54,281 nucleotides of DNA, taken from assembly GCA_964461135.1 (NCBI GenBank), contig CAYWTB010000024.1:1-54281 (forward strand), in the 5' to 3' direction. The position numbers were made by a program, and so were the translations under genes. Shown piece after piece: positions 18,455 through 27,764 of the stretch. The DNA is from RQOF01 sp964461135 (GTDB taxonomy: Bacteria > Calditrichota > Calditrichia > RBG-13-44-9). Position 1 is the stretch's first letter, and every line of letters starts with the position of its first letter. A model generated the notes under the pieces. That model was not told the DNA's origin. It ran no database searches and was given only the letters and a program-made list of their open reading frames with translations.

Positions 18455-19912
18455 TTATAACATATATAGCCGGGTATATATCAGGGCATTCCATCCCTTG
18501 AAGGATGATGTATTTTCAATTGAATTTTTTAAAGTATAATCAAAATATAATTCAATTTCATATCGTGCCCTTCTTTCAGACAGACCAACCGAAAAATATT
18601 GTGTCTTATTCTCCGGGAGAAATTGGGGAGAGTAATAATCCGGATTAAAATAGTTATAATTGTAACCCAGCATGATATAATGAATGGGATCTATCTTAAT
18701 TTCCCCACCCATCTTACCGCTGTAATAATTATTGTAGCCTTCCCGTTGAAGGGAACTCTGATAATCAGAGAACATCTCATTAGAACGATATAAATCCCCC
18801 TCCACCAGCAGGAGAATCCGGTTAAATTGATAAGACAGGCCGAGTCCGAATTCATAACTATCACGGGATCGCTCTGTGATTAAAATGGGCAATGTCGGAT
18901 GCTTACTCCAGTCTTTTTGTTTTAGATAAGCCACTTTTAAGCCCACCACCATCCGATTCAGAATATATCTCCCGTAATAGGTTAGTTGGTATAGATTCTG
19001 ATACCAATAGGAATCCATATTCCTGTTTACACCAGTTTGATCTGTGGTCTCCTGGGTGTTATCTGAATAGTCGAAAACCAGTAGATTCTGAACAGTAGTT
19101 TTCATGGGATAATACTGGACAGCAAAATTAAAATGCCAACCATTCAAATTATAGTAGCGATCAAACTCTCCCACAATTTCCCTGTACACTAATTCAGACC
19201 TGTATCGTCTGGTGAAAATATCTTTTCCGTCCCAGCTTTTAACCAATTCAATTTGATCCTGCAAACGGGATCCCGTTAGAAAGGAACCAAAAACCAGTTC
19301 AGGAGAAAACCGATAGGTCAGTGCTATTTTCCCCTCAAAATTACGATGGATTGTTCTTGGCCTGGTATACTGCTTTTTTAAACCAGTAGATATCTCATAG
19401 GTAATTCCTGCTCCTATTCCCAGTTTTGAAAAAGGCTGATAATGGTAGAGAACCTCCACACCGGGACCATCAGTATTAAAGTTCCCGGAAAGTGAATCTG
19501 TTAAAACCAGGGGGTCATCCGCATGAGGATTTTCCTCAATGGCATTCATTAAATGATATTTACTGTTAAAATGGTATTTAATTCTTCCCCAAATAGCTTG
19601 ATTATGAGCTAATATTTTGTAACCATGAAAATTAAACGAAAGATTTTGTTCCTTTTCGGGATCATATTGACGTTTCAGGGAAGTATTATAATAATTACCT
19701 GCGGCATAAAATTTTAACCAGCTACGATTTTCATCAAACAATAAATACGCAGGATTATTCACAAAATTATACAAATTCAATTGGTTGTCTTCATCCACCA
19801 GCGCTAATCTGTTGTTTCCCAGCGCATTGATTCTGAAATCAGAGGCAAAACCGGCGTTTAATACGAACATCAGTACCAGAAGCGAGGTAATTATTTTGAT
19901 TTTCGACGGCAT
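18455..19912 (-). CDS. Outer-membrane beta-barrel protein (DUF6850-like), locus 1
   Basis: A 485-residue protein with a signal peptide (1-23) followed by alternating polar and aromatic strands throughout, ending in LIYTRLYML, typical of an outer-membrane barrel. The opening NNPAYLLFDENRSWLKFYAA and the central GPGVEVLYHYQPFSKLGIGAGITYEI region resemble proteins I recall as DUF6850 barrels encoded beside DUF4876 and TonB genes in Bacteroidetes. It is third in the order receptor, lipoprotein, barrel and is a diverged paralog of the 43733-45265 protein, sharing the LSG...Y..F..LGIG..Y....LKQ..P...HR pattern. Function unknown; it probably works with the receptor at the outer membrane. Confidence 0.72.
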   Translation of the reverse strand: MPSKIKIITSLLVLMFVLNAGFASDFRINALGNNRLALVDEDNQLNLYNFVNNPAYLLFDENRSWLKFYAAGNYYNTSLKRQYDPEKEQNLSFNFHGYKILAHNQAIWGRIKYHFNSKYHLMNAIEENPHADDPLVLTDSLSGNFNTDGPGVEVLYHYQPFSKLGIGAGITYEISTGLKKQYTRPRTIHRNFEGKIALTYRFSPELVFGSFLTGSRLQDQIELVKSWDGKDIFTRRYRSELVYREIVGEFDRYYNLNGWHFNFAVQYYPMKTTVQNLLVFDYSDNTQETTDQTGVNRNMDSYWYQNLYQLTYYGRYILNRMVVGLKVAYLKQKDWSKHPTLPILITERSRDSYEFGLGLSYQFNRILLLVEGDLYRSNEMFSDYQSSLQREGYNNYYSGKMGGEIKIDPIHYIMLGYNYNYFNPDYYSPQFLPENKTQYFSVGLSERRARYEIELYFDYTLKNSIENTSSFKGWNALIYTRLYML

Positions 19913-19959
19913 TGGTTATCCCGTTTAAGTATGGGAAATTAGAATTTTCAGGCAATCTA

Positions 19960-21054
19960 TCAATGACTATAGCCCGGGGTTGGTGCATCAATCACTTCAA
20001 AATCCACCGTACTGTTATTAGTGTCTTTCCCGGGAGTTATACGTTCCCTTGACCTCCCGCTGTAATTGGATATCCCCAGCCCGGTGTAGCCACTATCCAG
20101 CCTTCGGGTTAAGCGTTTACTGGTCGAGGTGGTTTTCTTATATTCCACCCCGTCCAGGATTGTGGATACTGGAATATCAATATAATTTCCGTTCTGCCAG
20201 TAGCTGGTGCCATCCGCCAGAATCACGGCATCCGTTACCAGGCTGATCAAATAATCAGTAGTCCTTGCCGTATTAATGTTACTCAAATTCGGGACATCAG
20301 GATTGTCATAATCACTGCTTAGCTGATTTACACATTCAAAATCAGCATTTTCCAGATTTACCGCTCCGGGTATGGATTGACTGTGATCATATGCATCCCC
20401 CGCTACAACCACATATTGTCCCGGATAAATAGGATATTCCTTTCCTCCTGGTGATCCCGGGAATTGAAATGCATATGTGTTTTCAACGAAATCCCAGATT
20501 TCAATGAATGGTTCAATTTCTACTGAGGTTCGAACACGGGTCAGGATCATACCGTCCAGGTATTGAATCTCACCTGACTGATTATATAATTCTATATACT
20601 GATCAAAAAAATAGAACACATTATTGGGGGGGCCACAACTGTAAATTTCATTGATGACGACAGGAGACATGGCAATACTGTGAGTCAGCATGGTATCAAC
20701 TTCGCTGGATGTGTTAAAGATTTTTTTTGACTTTGCAGCTATAAGGACCGTTGCGGTGGATATCTGGTATTCTACGAAAATTCCATATTCCGAGGCCAGA
20801 ATGCCGGAAATAACCGCCACACCCATACTGTCGGTAAAAAACTGGAACTGTTTTTCATAATCTCTGGAATCAAGGGTTATTTTCGCAGCCGGGATGGGCG
20901 TCATTCTGGTAGAATCCTGTGAATTCAGCCATCCGGTAGTATCAAATACCGCGATGGCCAGAAATAAATTGCCATCGGTAATAGAGGGCTTATTGGGTTG
21001 ACATTGGAATAAGAGAAAAACCGACAATAAGAGAGATGACATTTGTTTAATCAT
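19960..21054 (-). CDS. Lamin-tail-like lipoprotein (DUF4876-like), locus 1
   Basis: From ATG 21054 the product is 364 residues with a lipoprotein-type N-terminus (LLLSVFLLFQC, Cys about residue 18). A short carboxypeptidase-regulatory-like domain follows (about 20-130), then a lamin-tail-like domain: VVINEIYSCG, DQYIELYNQSGEIQYLDGMI, AFQFPGSPGG, YPIYPGQYVVVAGDA and a closing VDFEVIDAPTPG. Longer starts exist at 21156 (preceded by GAAGAAGG) and 21174, which would add a separate hydrophobic segment. I prefer 21054 because its Cys aligns with that of the paralog at 45275-46462, but 21156 has the better ribosome site. The gene sits between receptor and barrel and probably encodes a surface or periplasmic partner of the receptor. 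Confidence 0.72.
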   Translation of the reverse strand: MIKQMSSLLLSVFLLFQCQPNKPSITDGNLFLAIAVFDTTGWLNSQDSTRMTPIPAAKITLDSRDYEKQFQFFTDSMGVAVISGILASEYGIFVEYQISTATVLIAAKSKKIFNTSSEVDTMLTHSIAMSPVVINEIYSCGPPNNVFYFFDQYIELYNQSGEIQYLDGMILTRVRTSVEIEPFIEIWDFVENTYAFQFPGSPGGKEYPIYPGQYVVVAGDAYDHSQSIPGAVNLENADFECVNQLSSDYDNPDVPNLSNINTARTTDYLISLVTDAVILADGTSYWQNGNYIDIPVSTILDGVEYKKTTSTSKRLTRRLDSGYTGLGISNYSGRSRERITPGKDTNNSTVDFEVIDAPTPGYSH

Positions 21055-21179
21055 GGCTGACTTTAGATACTTTGCCCTTAATTTAAGAATATAATGCACC
21101 GGCACACCAGCCAAAGCAAAAAAGGAAATCCCGGCTAAGTGTATCATCTCATTCATAGTAAATACCTTCTTCAAAAATG

Positions 21180-23954
21180 TTAAAAAATACGGCTTCCCAG
21201 GTAGCGGGCAAACGGATCAATGATCATGCTGAATTCCATTCCGTAGAATATCTCGGGATTGGCTGTCTTATCAAAACCATACTGATCGGTATAAAAACCC
21301 CGGCTGTTGAGAAAATTATTAACAAACAGGGAAACTTCCATTCCTCTCCAGATATCTTTACTCACCGTCAGGTTAAAATAGAAATTCGCCGGGTAACGAT
21401 AAATAACGACATCACCCTCATCTTCTTTTTTGGTAAGTCCCAGTTCTTCTGCTTCCCCGGGTGATATATAGGTGTAAGATCCGTTTTCGTAATAACCTAA
21501 AGCATATCGGTACACATTTGGTAAATCTGCTGTTTGTTTTTTCTCATACCATTTATGAAACATGGTAAGCGTAATCCAGATTCCCAGAGTTCTGTTGATA
21601 TAGTCAAGATTATAATTCATGATCAGACTTTTTCGCCAGCCGGAAGTCCGCGAATAAAAGGGATATCCAAAATGAGAAATGGTATCATTGCTGGCGGTTA
21701 TTTCCGTAAAACCTCTGGGATTATCTAAATAGAATTTACTGTCAGAACCATGCCTTTTAAAATTATAAGCCCCGCTGATGCGAAACATCATATTCAAGAC
21801 AGGTAAGCGGTGAGTACGCAGACTCAACTCCACCCCCTCCCTGTTATTCCAGCCAGTACCATCTAATAATGAATAGCCGGATAAACTAATATATTGTTGA
21901 CTTTTTAAATATTTGCCCTCTGGAGAAGGCCAGTTAGGCCAGAAGTATCTTTGATCTTCATAAGGTAAATGTACTGTTTCTCCTGTTCCTTTAGTATTCT
22001 GTACATATCCGGTTATAGAAATGCCAATATTCCTGAACTGGTAATCCAATCCCAATTCAAATTTTTTCTGTCTGAAACCCTGCAGATTTTCATTGTACAA
22101 CGGATAGACATAAGTCGTTATCAGTGGTATACTATCCAACGGATTATGTGGATCTCTCCCCCACTCCAGCACATCATGATACACTTTTTGAGGGTAAATA
22201 TCGGCCAGGGCAGGAGCTTTGGAGGTTATACCATAAGAGCTCCTGATCTGAATTTGCCTGGTCAGTTTGATCTGAATGCCCATTCTGGGATTCCAGAAGG
22301 TGCCGTTGCGGCTTTTTATAAAATCTTTGCCTCCAAATTCAAGCGGATTATACATCTCCCCCCGGACACCCAGAGAAAGTGTATACGAAAAAATACACCG
22401 GCTGGTGATACGGTCTTCCAGAAATAAACTGAGCTGTTTAAAACCCGGAACTTCATCGAAAGACCTGGGACGTTCTCCGGTATTGCCATTGGGAGGCGTC
22501 AGGGGATTAAATTGTATACCCGGTCCGATATTATCTTCATAGGTATACTCTATTCCATAAAGAAAGGAATGGAGCATTTTTTTTAACAGGAACTTGTTTT
22601 CCATTTTCACCTTCAGTCCCAGGGCCAATTCCTTTCCCAGGGTATTTACTTCCCAAAAATAAGGATCGGCTGTCAGAATTCCCTCTATTGTTCCGGGTTC
22701 CGTGAGATAACTGAGATAAGTTGGATCAATCACCTGAAACTTTCGGGTATAATTTTTCCGGCGGGTATAATTAAAATAACCCATAATTCCAACTCTTGAT
22801 AACTTCCCCAGTTTTTTTTCCAAATTTGATCCGAAATTCAAAGAGTAGTCTTTTCCATAAGTTCGGGTGGCTCTTGGATCGTTCGGGAGATAATAATCTT
22901 CAAATAGCCGGGAAAAGAACACTCTATTCTGCCACATGGATCTTTTGGAAGGGGATTCATAATCCAGTTTGAGTTGGCCATAAACACGGGACACTTCATC
23001 GCCATCCTGACGAATATCCCGTTCACTATATGCATAATTTAAGGTATAATTTACAGTCAAACCCGAAAAAAGAGGATTACCACCTTTAAAGGTCATTTCC
23101 CGGGTATCGGGATTAGTTTTCATCTTTAGTCGTAACGGTTGGCGACCGCTCTGAGTTTTCACTTTTACAATGCCGGTGGTCAAATCTCCGTATTCCACGG
23201 AAGGTACACCCGAAACAACTTCTACTTCCTGAATATTATCAGCTACCATACTTCTTAAATCAACACCGGTACCGACGTTAGTGGTCACATTTGAACCGTA
23301 GGTGACTCCCGTGCCGGCATTCAGATTAGTATTATTGGATAACGGAATTTCATCCACAATAACTTTGGTTCCGAAGACATCCGGTCTATCATAGATCTTG
23401 TCAGTCTCCACACCTCTCAACCCTACAAATGATTGCTTTGCCAGACCCGGGCGGTTTTGTCGTTCCACTCCGGGGATAAGATCCAACACATCCCCCAGAT
23501 TGGTGGCCTGCATATGTTCAATTTCAGCGGATGTAATCTTGTGGACAGTTTCATGAGATTCCGGAATCAGTTCCCGGTCTGCAGTAACGGTAATTCCCCC
23601 GATGGAAATATACAGAAATTTATCGGAATCACCCGGCAGCATATTAAGTTTCACTTCACAGGTCTGACCGCTGTAAACTTCCACCGGATCACTCATGGTA
23701 CAATAAAACTGAGCTTTCAGGCAGAGCAGGTTATATTTCCCGGCAGGCACATCCGGAATCTGAAAAAAACCGGCATCATCGGTATGTCCGGAAAACCTGG
23801 TTCCATCAATCCTGACTAGGACCCCGGAAACAGGCTCATTGGTATTAAAATCATACACCCTGCCCTGTAATTTTCCGGTGCTTTTCTGGGCAACAGATAA
23901 ATTTACCAGAAAAATCAGAACGAAAAATATCAGAGATTTACGAATCGCTTTCAT
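21180..23954 (-). CDS. TonB-dependent receptor with carboxypeptidase-regulatory domain, locus 1
   Basis: A 924-residue outer-membrane active transporter. After a signal peptide (1-22) comes a carboxypeptidase-regulatory-like domain (about 26-110; GRVYDFNTNEPVSGVLVRID, AGFFQIPDVPAGKY), then the plug (about 120-275; DLIPGVERQNRPGL, LRGVETDKIYD, VIVDEIPLSNNTNLN, EVEVVSGVPSVEYGDLTTG) and a 22-strand-type barrel ending in NPEIFYGMEFSMI. I see no SusD partner nearby, so it is not an ordinary SusCD pair. It is first in a three-gene operon with the lamin-tail lipoprotein and the barrel. A paralog lies at 46536-49325. The substrate is unknown. Confidence 0.88.
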   Translation of the reverse strand: MKAIRKSLIFFVLIFLVNLSVAQKSTGKLQGRVYDFNTNEPVSGVLVRIDGTRFSGHTDDAGFFQIPDVPAGKYNLLCLKAQFYCTMSDPVEVYSGQTCEVKLNMLPGDSDKFLYISIGGITVTADRELIPESHETVHKITSAEIEHMQATNLGDVLDLIPGVERQNRPGLAKQSFVGLRGVETDKIYDRPDVFGTKVIVDEIPLSNNTNLNAGTGVTYGSNVTTNVGTGVDLRSMVADNIQEVEVVSGVPSVEYGDLTTGIVKVKTQSGRQPLRLKMKTNPDTREMTFKGGNPLFSGLTVNYTLNYAYSERDIRQDGDEVSRVYGQLKLDYESPSKRSMWQNRVFFSRLFEDYYLPNDPRATRTYGKDYSLNFGSNLEKKLGKLSRVGIMGYFNYTRRKNYTRKFQVIDPTYLSYLTEPGTIEGILTADPYFWEVNTLGKELALGLKVKMENKFLLKKMLHSFLYGIEYTYEDNIGPGIQFNPLTPPNGNTGERPRSFDEVPGFKQLSLFLEDRITSRCIFSYTLSLGVRGEMYNPLEFGGKDFIKSRNGTFWNPRMGIQIKLTRQIQIRSSYGITSKAPALADIYPQKVYHDVLEWGRDPHNPLDSIPLITTYVYPLYNENLQGFRQKKFELGLDYQFRNIGISITGYVQNTKGTGETVHLPYEDQRYFWPNWPSPEGKYLKSQQYISLSGYSLLDGTGWNNREGVELSLRTHRLPVLNMMFRISGAYNFKRHGSDSKFYLDNPRGFTEITASNDTISHFGYPFYSRTSGWRKSLIMNYNLDYINRTLGIWITLTMFHKWYEKKQTADLPNVYRYALGYYENGSYTYISPGEAEELGLTKKEDEGDVVIYRYPANFYFNLTVSKDIWRGMEVSLFVNNFLNSRGFYTDQYGFDKTANPEIFYGMEFSMIIDPFARYLGSRIF

Positions 23955-23988
23955 AGTGGCTGTGAGGGCACTTCCGTGTTTTCAAAAA

Positions 23989-24003
23989 ACTGTAAAATAC
24001 AGT
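23989..24003. promoter_or_regulatory. Palindromic operator candidate ACTGTA-AAA-TACAGT
   Basis: A perfect 6-bp inverted repeat with a 3-base spacer lies 35 bases upstream of the locus 1 TonB receptor start, in the divergent region shared with the sigma factor gene. Position and symmetry suit a dimeric regulator. No similar site was noticed ahead of locus 2, so this is only a candidate. Confidence 0.35.
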
Positions 24004-24288
24004 TACATTTATATTAAATGAAAGACACTTGCGGAGCTGCGGGGAAATAATCCTTGTTTAAGGATACGTTTAATGATTTTTCAACAGGGAATGTTCACGT
24101 TTATAATCATCCCATAATTACTACTTACCTTCAATTTTACAAACGAGGAGGTATGAGATGCAAGTCCTCAATTCATTCCATTCAAATTATTAAACAAATC
24201 CCATAAAAAAAACTTGCGTATTTTTTATCTTGTTTTATTCATTTCTTAAACTATCTTTGATAAATTTTACAGGAAGCGAAAAAATTTC
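24004..24288. other. Divergent promoter region between TonB receptor and sigma factor
   Basis: Together with 23955-24003 this makes a 334-base non-coding gap between divergent genes. A possible promoter for the sigma gene is TTGCGT near 24213 with TATTCA 16 bases on. AGGAAG at about 24271 may be its ribosome site. Confidence 0.35.
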
Positions 24289-24861
24289 GTGGCAGGCATG
24301 GACGAGCGGGAAATCATCCGTGAGATTCTGAACGGGAATCTGGATGCCTATGAAAAAATTGTAAACCGGTACAGCACCCAGATCACCAATCTTTGTTACC
24401 GTTACCTGTTCAGTGTGGAGGAGGCGCGGGACGCTACCCAGGATGTCTTCATTAAAGCCTATCATGGATTAAAAAACTGGGAACCCAAAGCACAATTCAA
24501 CACCTGGTTGTATCGTATTGCCATCAATCACTGCCTGAACCTGGTACGACGACGGAACATCATTAAATTCCAGTCGCTGGATAATCAGGTAAACAACAAG
24601 GTCCTTTTAAAAACCGGTCCCTTCACCGAGTCGGCTCCCGGGGAAGACAAACTTGTGGTCGAACAAAACGAAAAACGGATCAAAAATTATATCAACCGCC
24701 TGCCGGAAAACCAGCGACATGTCATTATTCTCTATTTCTACCAGCAGATGTCTTATAAAGAGATTGCGGATGTCTTAAAAATCAGCCTGAGTTCAGTGGA
24801 ATCACGCTTGTTCCGGGCCAAGAAGAAATTGGCAAAAATTATTTCAAAAGTAAATAAATGA
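24289..24861 (+). CDS. ECF-type RNA polymerase sigma factor
   Basis: A 190-residue sigma-70 family protein of the extracytoplasmic-function class. Region 2 is clear (YEKIVNRYSTQITNLCYRYL, EEARDATQDVFIKAYHGLKN, FNTWLYRIAINHCLNLVRRR), followed by a linker and region 4 (LPENQRHVIILYFYQQMSYK, EIADVLKISLSSVESRLFRA). It directs polymerase to a stress or envelope regulon. The start is given as GTG 24289; ATG 24298 is equally possible and removes three residues. Two small single-span membrane proteins follow on the same strand and may control it. It is divergent from the locus 1 TonB receptor, but no direct link can be shown. Confidence 0.93.
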   Translation: MAGMDEREIIREILNGNLDAYEKIVNRYSTQITNLCYRYLFSVEEARDATQDVFIKAYHGLKNWEPKAQFNTWLYRIAINHCLNLVRRRNIIKFQSLDNQVNNKVLLKTGPFTESAPGEDKLVVEQNEKRIKNYINRLPENQRHVIILYFYQQMSYKEIADVLKISLSSVESRLFRAKKKLAKIISKVNK

Positions 24862-24933
24862 GGAAGCAAGTTTTTTATACCTGAAGTGTTTAATATTTAG
24901 ATTCGGAAAACCGTGAAATGAAAAGGTGTTTTT

Positions 24934-25317
24934 ATGATAAATAAGATGATCGGAAATAAAAAATATGACTGGGTTTTTCAGCATCTGAAAAGCCGGTTTA
25001 TGCTGGAAGCTTCTCCTTATCTGTGGACCAGAATTAAAGCAAATCTGGAATCCGGGGAAATTGCAAGGGGAGACCGGGGGAATTTCTTAAGTGAAGGAAT
25101 CCTTTCCCTGCGCTGGGCATTACCCTTTCTGCTGGTTATCTCGGTTTCTTTCGCTGTATTCATTGGAGTAAAGTTGTCCCGGGACTTTGACAAATTTGTA
25201 CAAAATCCGGATAAATTTTACACTTACGAAGTTCAGGAACCTGATTCAGATTTTCTGATGGATGAAAACCTGTTTAATAATGCGCCTAAACTTAAGCCGG
25301 AGAGTGAATCAGAATAA
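24934..25317 (+). CDS. Small single-span membrane protein, candidate anti-sigma factor
   Basis: A 127-residue protein with a charged N-terminal part (about 1-55: WVFQHLKSRFMLEASPYLW, IKANLESGE), one membrane span (about 58-80) and a short acidic outer tail. There is no HxxxCxxC zinc motif of classical anti-sigma factors. Its place 72 bases after an ECF sigma gene and its topology (cytoplasmic domain, single span) fit a membrane anti-sigma factor, but the sequence itself does not prove it. A following gene begins one base after its stop, so the three genes look like an operon. Confidence 0.6.
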   Translation: MINKMIGNKKYDWVFQHLKSRFMLEASPYLWTRIKANLESGEIARGDRGNFLSEGILSLRWALPFLLVISVSFAVFIGVKLSRDFDKFVQNPDKFYTYEVQEPDSDFLMDENLFNNAPKLKPESESE

Positions 25318-25318
25318 T

Positions 25319-25759
25319 ATGTATAAGAAATATTTTTTTATATCGCTCACTTTCAACCTGGTAGTCCTGGTCATTTTTCTGTTTTTCACTTTTCTTTTGC
25401 CCGGAATTCAGGCGGAGAAAAAAAACAATGGAAACGGAAAGCGGGTCCCCCTCACCAATGAACAACAACTGGCCATAGACAGCCTGAACTCATATTATAA
25501 TGCGTTGGAACAGCCTTTAAGAACACAGAATATTGAAACGAGGCTCAAATTGTGGAAACTTCTGATGGAGGAATTTCCCGATACGGCTCTTCTCAATACC
25601 ACCATGCAGCAACTGAAAAACGGGGAAAATGAATTAAAAGATATCCGATACCAACATTATCTGAAAGATAAATATATCCTCAATCAGTCCCAGAGAATTG
25701 AAAAACTTCAGCCGGTTTATGACAGGCTGAAAAAATACCTCAATAGTACTGCTGACTAA
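25319..25759 (+). CDS. Membrane-anchored helical protein in the sigma operon
   Basis: A 146-residue protein starting at ATG 25319 (an upstream in-frame ATG at 25262 lies inside the preceding gene and would spoil the N-terminal hydrophobic segment). One span or uncleaved signal (about 3-28, FFISLTFNLVVLVIFLFFTF) is followed by about 115 residues of charged, probably helical sequence (LAIDSLNSYYNALEQPL, RLKLWKLLMEEFPDTALL, RIEKLQPVYDRLKKYL). It could be a periplasmic sensor or co-regulator in the way small helical proteins accompany some ECF systems, but no family is recognised. It ends 69 bases before a convergent gene. Confidence 0.6.
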   Translation: MYKKYFFISLTFNLVVLVIFLFFTFLLPGIQAEKKNNGNGKRVPLTNEQQLAIDSLNSYYNALEQPLRTQNIETRLKLWKLLMEEFPDTALLNTTMQQLKNGENELKDIRYQHYLKDKYILNQSQRIEKLQPVYDRLKKYLNSTAD

Positions 25760-25828
25760 TCACCGCCCGTCTTTATAAAAACTCACACAATTTGCATTTG
25801 GACCTGAATTATCAGAATTATCCCTGAT

Positions 25829-27076
25829 TCAGGAAGAAATATTGTTGACCGGTTTAATTGCCAGCACTGCAATAAAACCATATATACCGGTTATTAAAAC
25901 CAGCAGGAAATCTATCCAGTTTTTTCTCACTGAATTCTTTCTCATAATAAGTAAAAAAATGAAAATTATTGAGAATAACAACATTCCCCATATACTTCGC
26001 AGTGAAGGTGGGCGGATAATAAAACCGATATAACCACTGTCAGAATTTTTAAGATCAACTGAGAATGGGAATATAAATTGATTAAACGCGCCTGCTTTAC
26101 CGGCATATTTCCCCTTCCAGCTTTCCCTGTAGGTACTGATAGTTTGGTAATTTCTGTCTGTGGCCAAAGACAAGACGGCAGTATCTGCATACACATTGAC
26201 CGTACGGAAAAACAAATCACCATAAATTCTTAATCTGTCTCGTGAACGCTGATACGACATGAGTGGCAGTTCAATCAGGCGATAATTATCATAACTGATT
26301 AAATAACAGTGATTATCCCGGGTAATTAATATTCCGTAAAATTCTTTCAGCGTCATTTCACTGACAGCAATATAGGCGATTTTCAGACTGTCCGGTAAAG
26401 ACAATTTAGCCAGAAATGGTTTACCCTGAACCATCTTACAATGAAAAACTTTATCCCTGGCATCAACCAGGAAGTATCCCTCATCAAACGGTTTGCGGGT
26501 GGTGGGATTTCCGGCAATGATTTTTGACGGAAATGAAAAACCCCGGGAGACCAGTTCACGGGTAAACAGGTCAGTCAGCTCATGATTGATGGTATTGGTT
26601 GACGCTGTGATAAATTCCATCCTGTCGGTTATCCGGAAAAAATTGTCGGGTATTTCCAGCCGGACTCTGCCTGATTGAGATTCGAAAAGTGGATAAACCG
26701 GAATCTCATTGCAATCCAGGCTGTAGGGAGCGATAAAAAACCGGATATTGTTGATACGAACTTCATCCGGATTTAATTTAATGCCACGGAGAGAGTCCGG
26801 GAATTTTCCCTCGAACATCAGTTGACGGGCACTCAGCAGAGGCAGTAGCCGGTCATATTCCTGCTGGTTATAGTCATTCTGAGCTGAATCATAATATCTG
26901 AGCCCTTCCGGAGTGGCCCTCAGAATGACAAATTCATCAATAACAGGACTATATTTTATAAAGGGCGGGTTTTGGGGATCATGAAAGACTTTCCAGAAAA
27001 ATGCAGGAAGATAAACAGAAAGAACAAAAACAGATATGATAATCAAGGCAAACCGGCTGAATTTAACCAACATCAT
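25829..27076 (-). CDS. DUF4857-like membrane protein of an ABC exporter operon
   Basis: A 415-residue protein with an N-terminal span (about 6-28), a long extracytoplasmic middle part and two C-terminal spans (about 360-378 and 388-406). The layout and phrases such as FFWKVFHDPQNPPFIKYSPV, DEFVILR and DSGYIGFIIRPPSLRSIWG recall proteins labelled DUF4857 that accompany ABC genes in Bacteroidetes. Its start overlaps the permease stop by four bases, so it is coupled to the transporter and is probably an extra subunit or cargo-contacting partner. No catalytic motif is seen. Confidence 0.7.
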   Translation of the reverse strand: MMLVKFSRFALIIISVFVLSVYLPAFFWKVFHDPQNPPFIKYSPVIDEFVILRATPEGLRYYDSAQNDYNQQEYDRLLPLLSARQLMFEGKFPDSLRGIKLNPDEVRINNIRFFIAPYSLDCNEIPVYPLFESQSGRVRLEIPDNFFRITDRMEFITASTNTINHELTDLFTRELVSRGFSFPSKIIAGNPTTRKPFDEGYFLVDARDKVFHCKMVQGKPFLAKLSLPDSLKIAYIAVSEMTLKEFYGILITRDNHCYLISYDNYRLIELPLMSYQRSRDRLRIYGDLFFRTVNVYADTAVLSLATDRNYQTISTYRESWKGKYAGKAGAFNQFIFPFSVDLKNSDSGYIGFIIRPPSLRSIWGMLLFSIIFIFLLIMRKNSVRKNWIDFLLVLITGIYGFIAVLAIKPVNNISS

Positions 27077-27756
27077 TCCACTCCCTTCTGATAACGGTGG
27101 GCCGTGTAGAAGGCAAAAAATCCTGACAATAGAGTAAAAAGCAGGAAAATGGGCAAGGCCCGGTTGTAGGAAAAATCATTGTTTCCGAAGTTACCCTGAG
27201 CAAGAAAAAAAGTGCTCATAAACCCTATGGCTACCGGAACCAGCAGTAAACGCCTGATCCATGCCGGTTCAATTAGGATTGTAACCGTCATAAAATATGC
27301 CACCCATCCTGACAACATCCAGGGGATAAATGTCAATATCATATTTTCTATTAGTTCACTGGGAAAATACAGGGGCGTGATCGCTGCTGCAAGTAATACA
27401 TCCACCAGAAACAACATCAAGAGACAGACAGTGCTAAATATATTCATGCGAAAAATAATGGCAGCCTCTTTCAGAGGGAGTCTTAAGGTCAGTCTTAATC
27501 TGTTGCGATGTATTTCCGGAATATACTGGGCCAGGGCAATGATAAAACCGGCCAGAACCGGAAAATACATCAGATTTTTATAGAATAAATACTGTCCCTG
27601 AATCACCCGCATCCAATAACCACTCGCGCCGGCTATTCTGATGTTATAATTAAGATTAACCCAGAGCACTATATGGAGTATCAGTAAAATGAAAAAGAGA
27701 ACCAGATAAGCCCACCGGATTTTCAACCATTCTTTATAGAAGATTGCTTTAGTCAT
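27073..27756 (-). CDS. ABC transporter permease, six-span
   Basis: A 227-residue integral membrane protein with about six hydrophobic spans (YLVLFFILLILHIVLWV near 17-33; NLMYFPVLAGFIIALAQY; VCLLMLFLVDVLLAAAI; FIPWMLSGWVAYFMTV; LLLVPVAIGFMSTFFL; LPIFLLFTLLSGFFAFYT). It has the small size and IPEIHRNRLRLTLRLPL cytoplasmic segment of ABC-2-type exporters. It lies between the ATPase (8-base gap) and the DUF4857-like gene (four-base overlap), forming a three-gene transporter. Substrate unknown. Confidence 0.75.
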   Translation of the reverse strand: MTKAIFYKEWLKIRWAYLVLFFILLILHIVLWVNLNYNIRIAGASGYWMRVIQGQYLFYKNLMYFPVLAGFIIALAQYIPEIHRNRLRLTLRLPLKEAAIIFRMNIFSTVCLLMLFLVDVLLAAAITPLYFPSELIENMILTFIPWMLSGWVAYFMTVTILIEPAWIRRLLLVPVAIGFMSTFFLAQGNFGNNDFSYNRALPIFLLFTLLSGFFAFYTAHRYQKGVE

Positions 27757-27764
27757 GAATCCTC

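Noticed and set aside
21180..23954. SusC of a SusCD glycan-uptake pair
   Set aside because: The neighbour lacks SusD features (TPR-like helical lipoprotein) and instead has a lamin-tail-like domain; no glycosidase genes are present.
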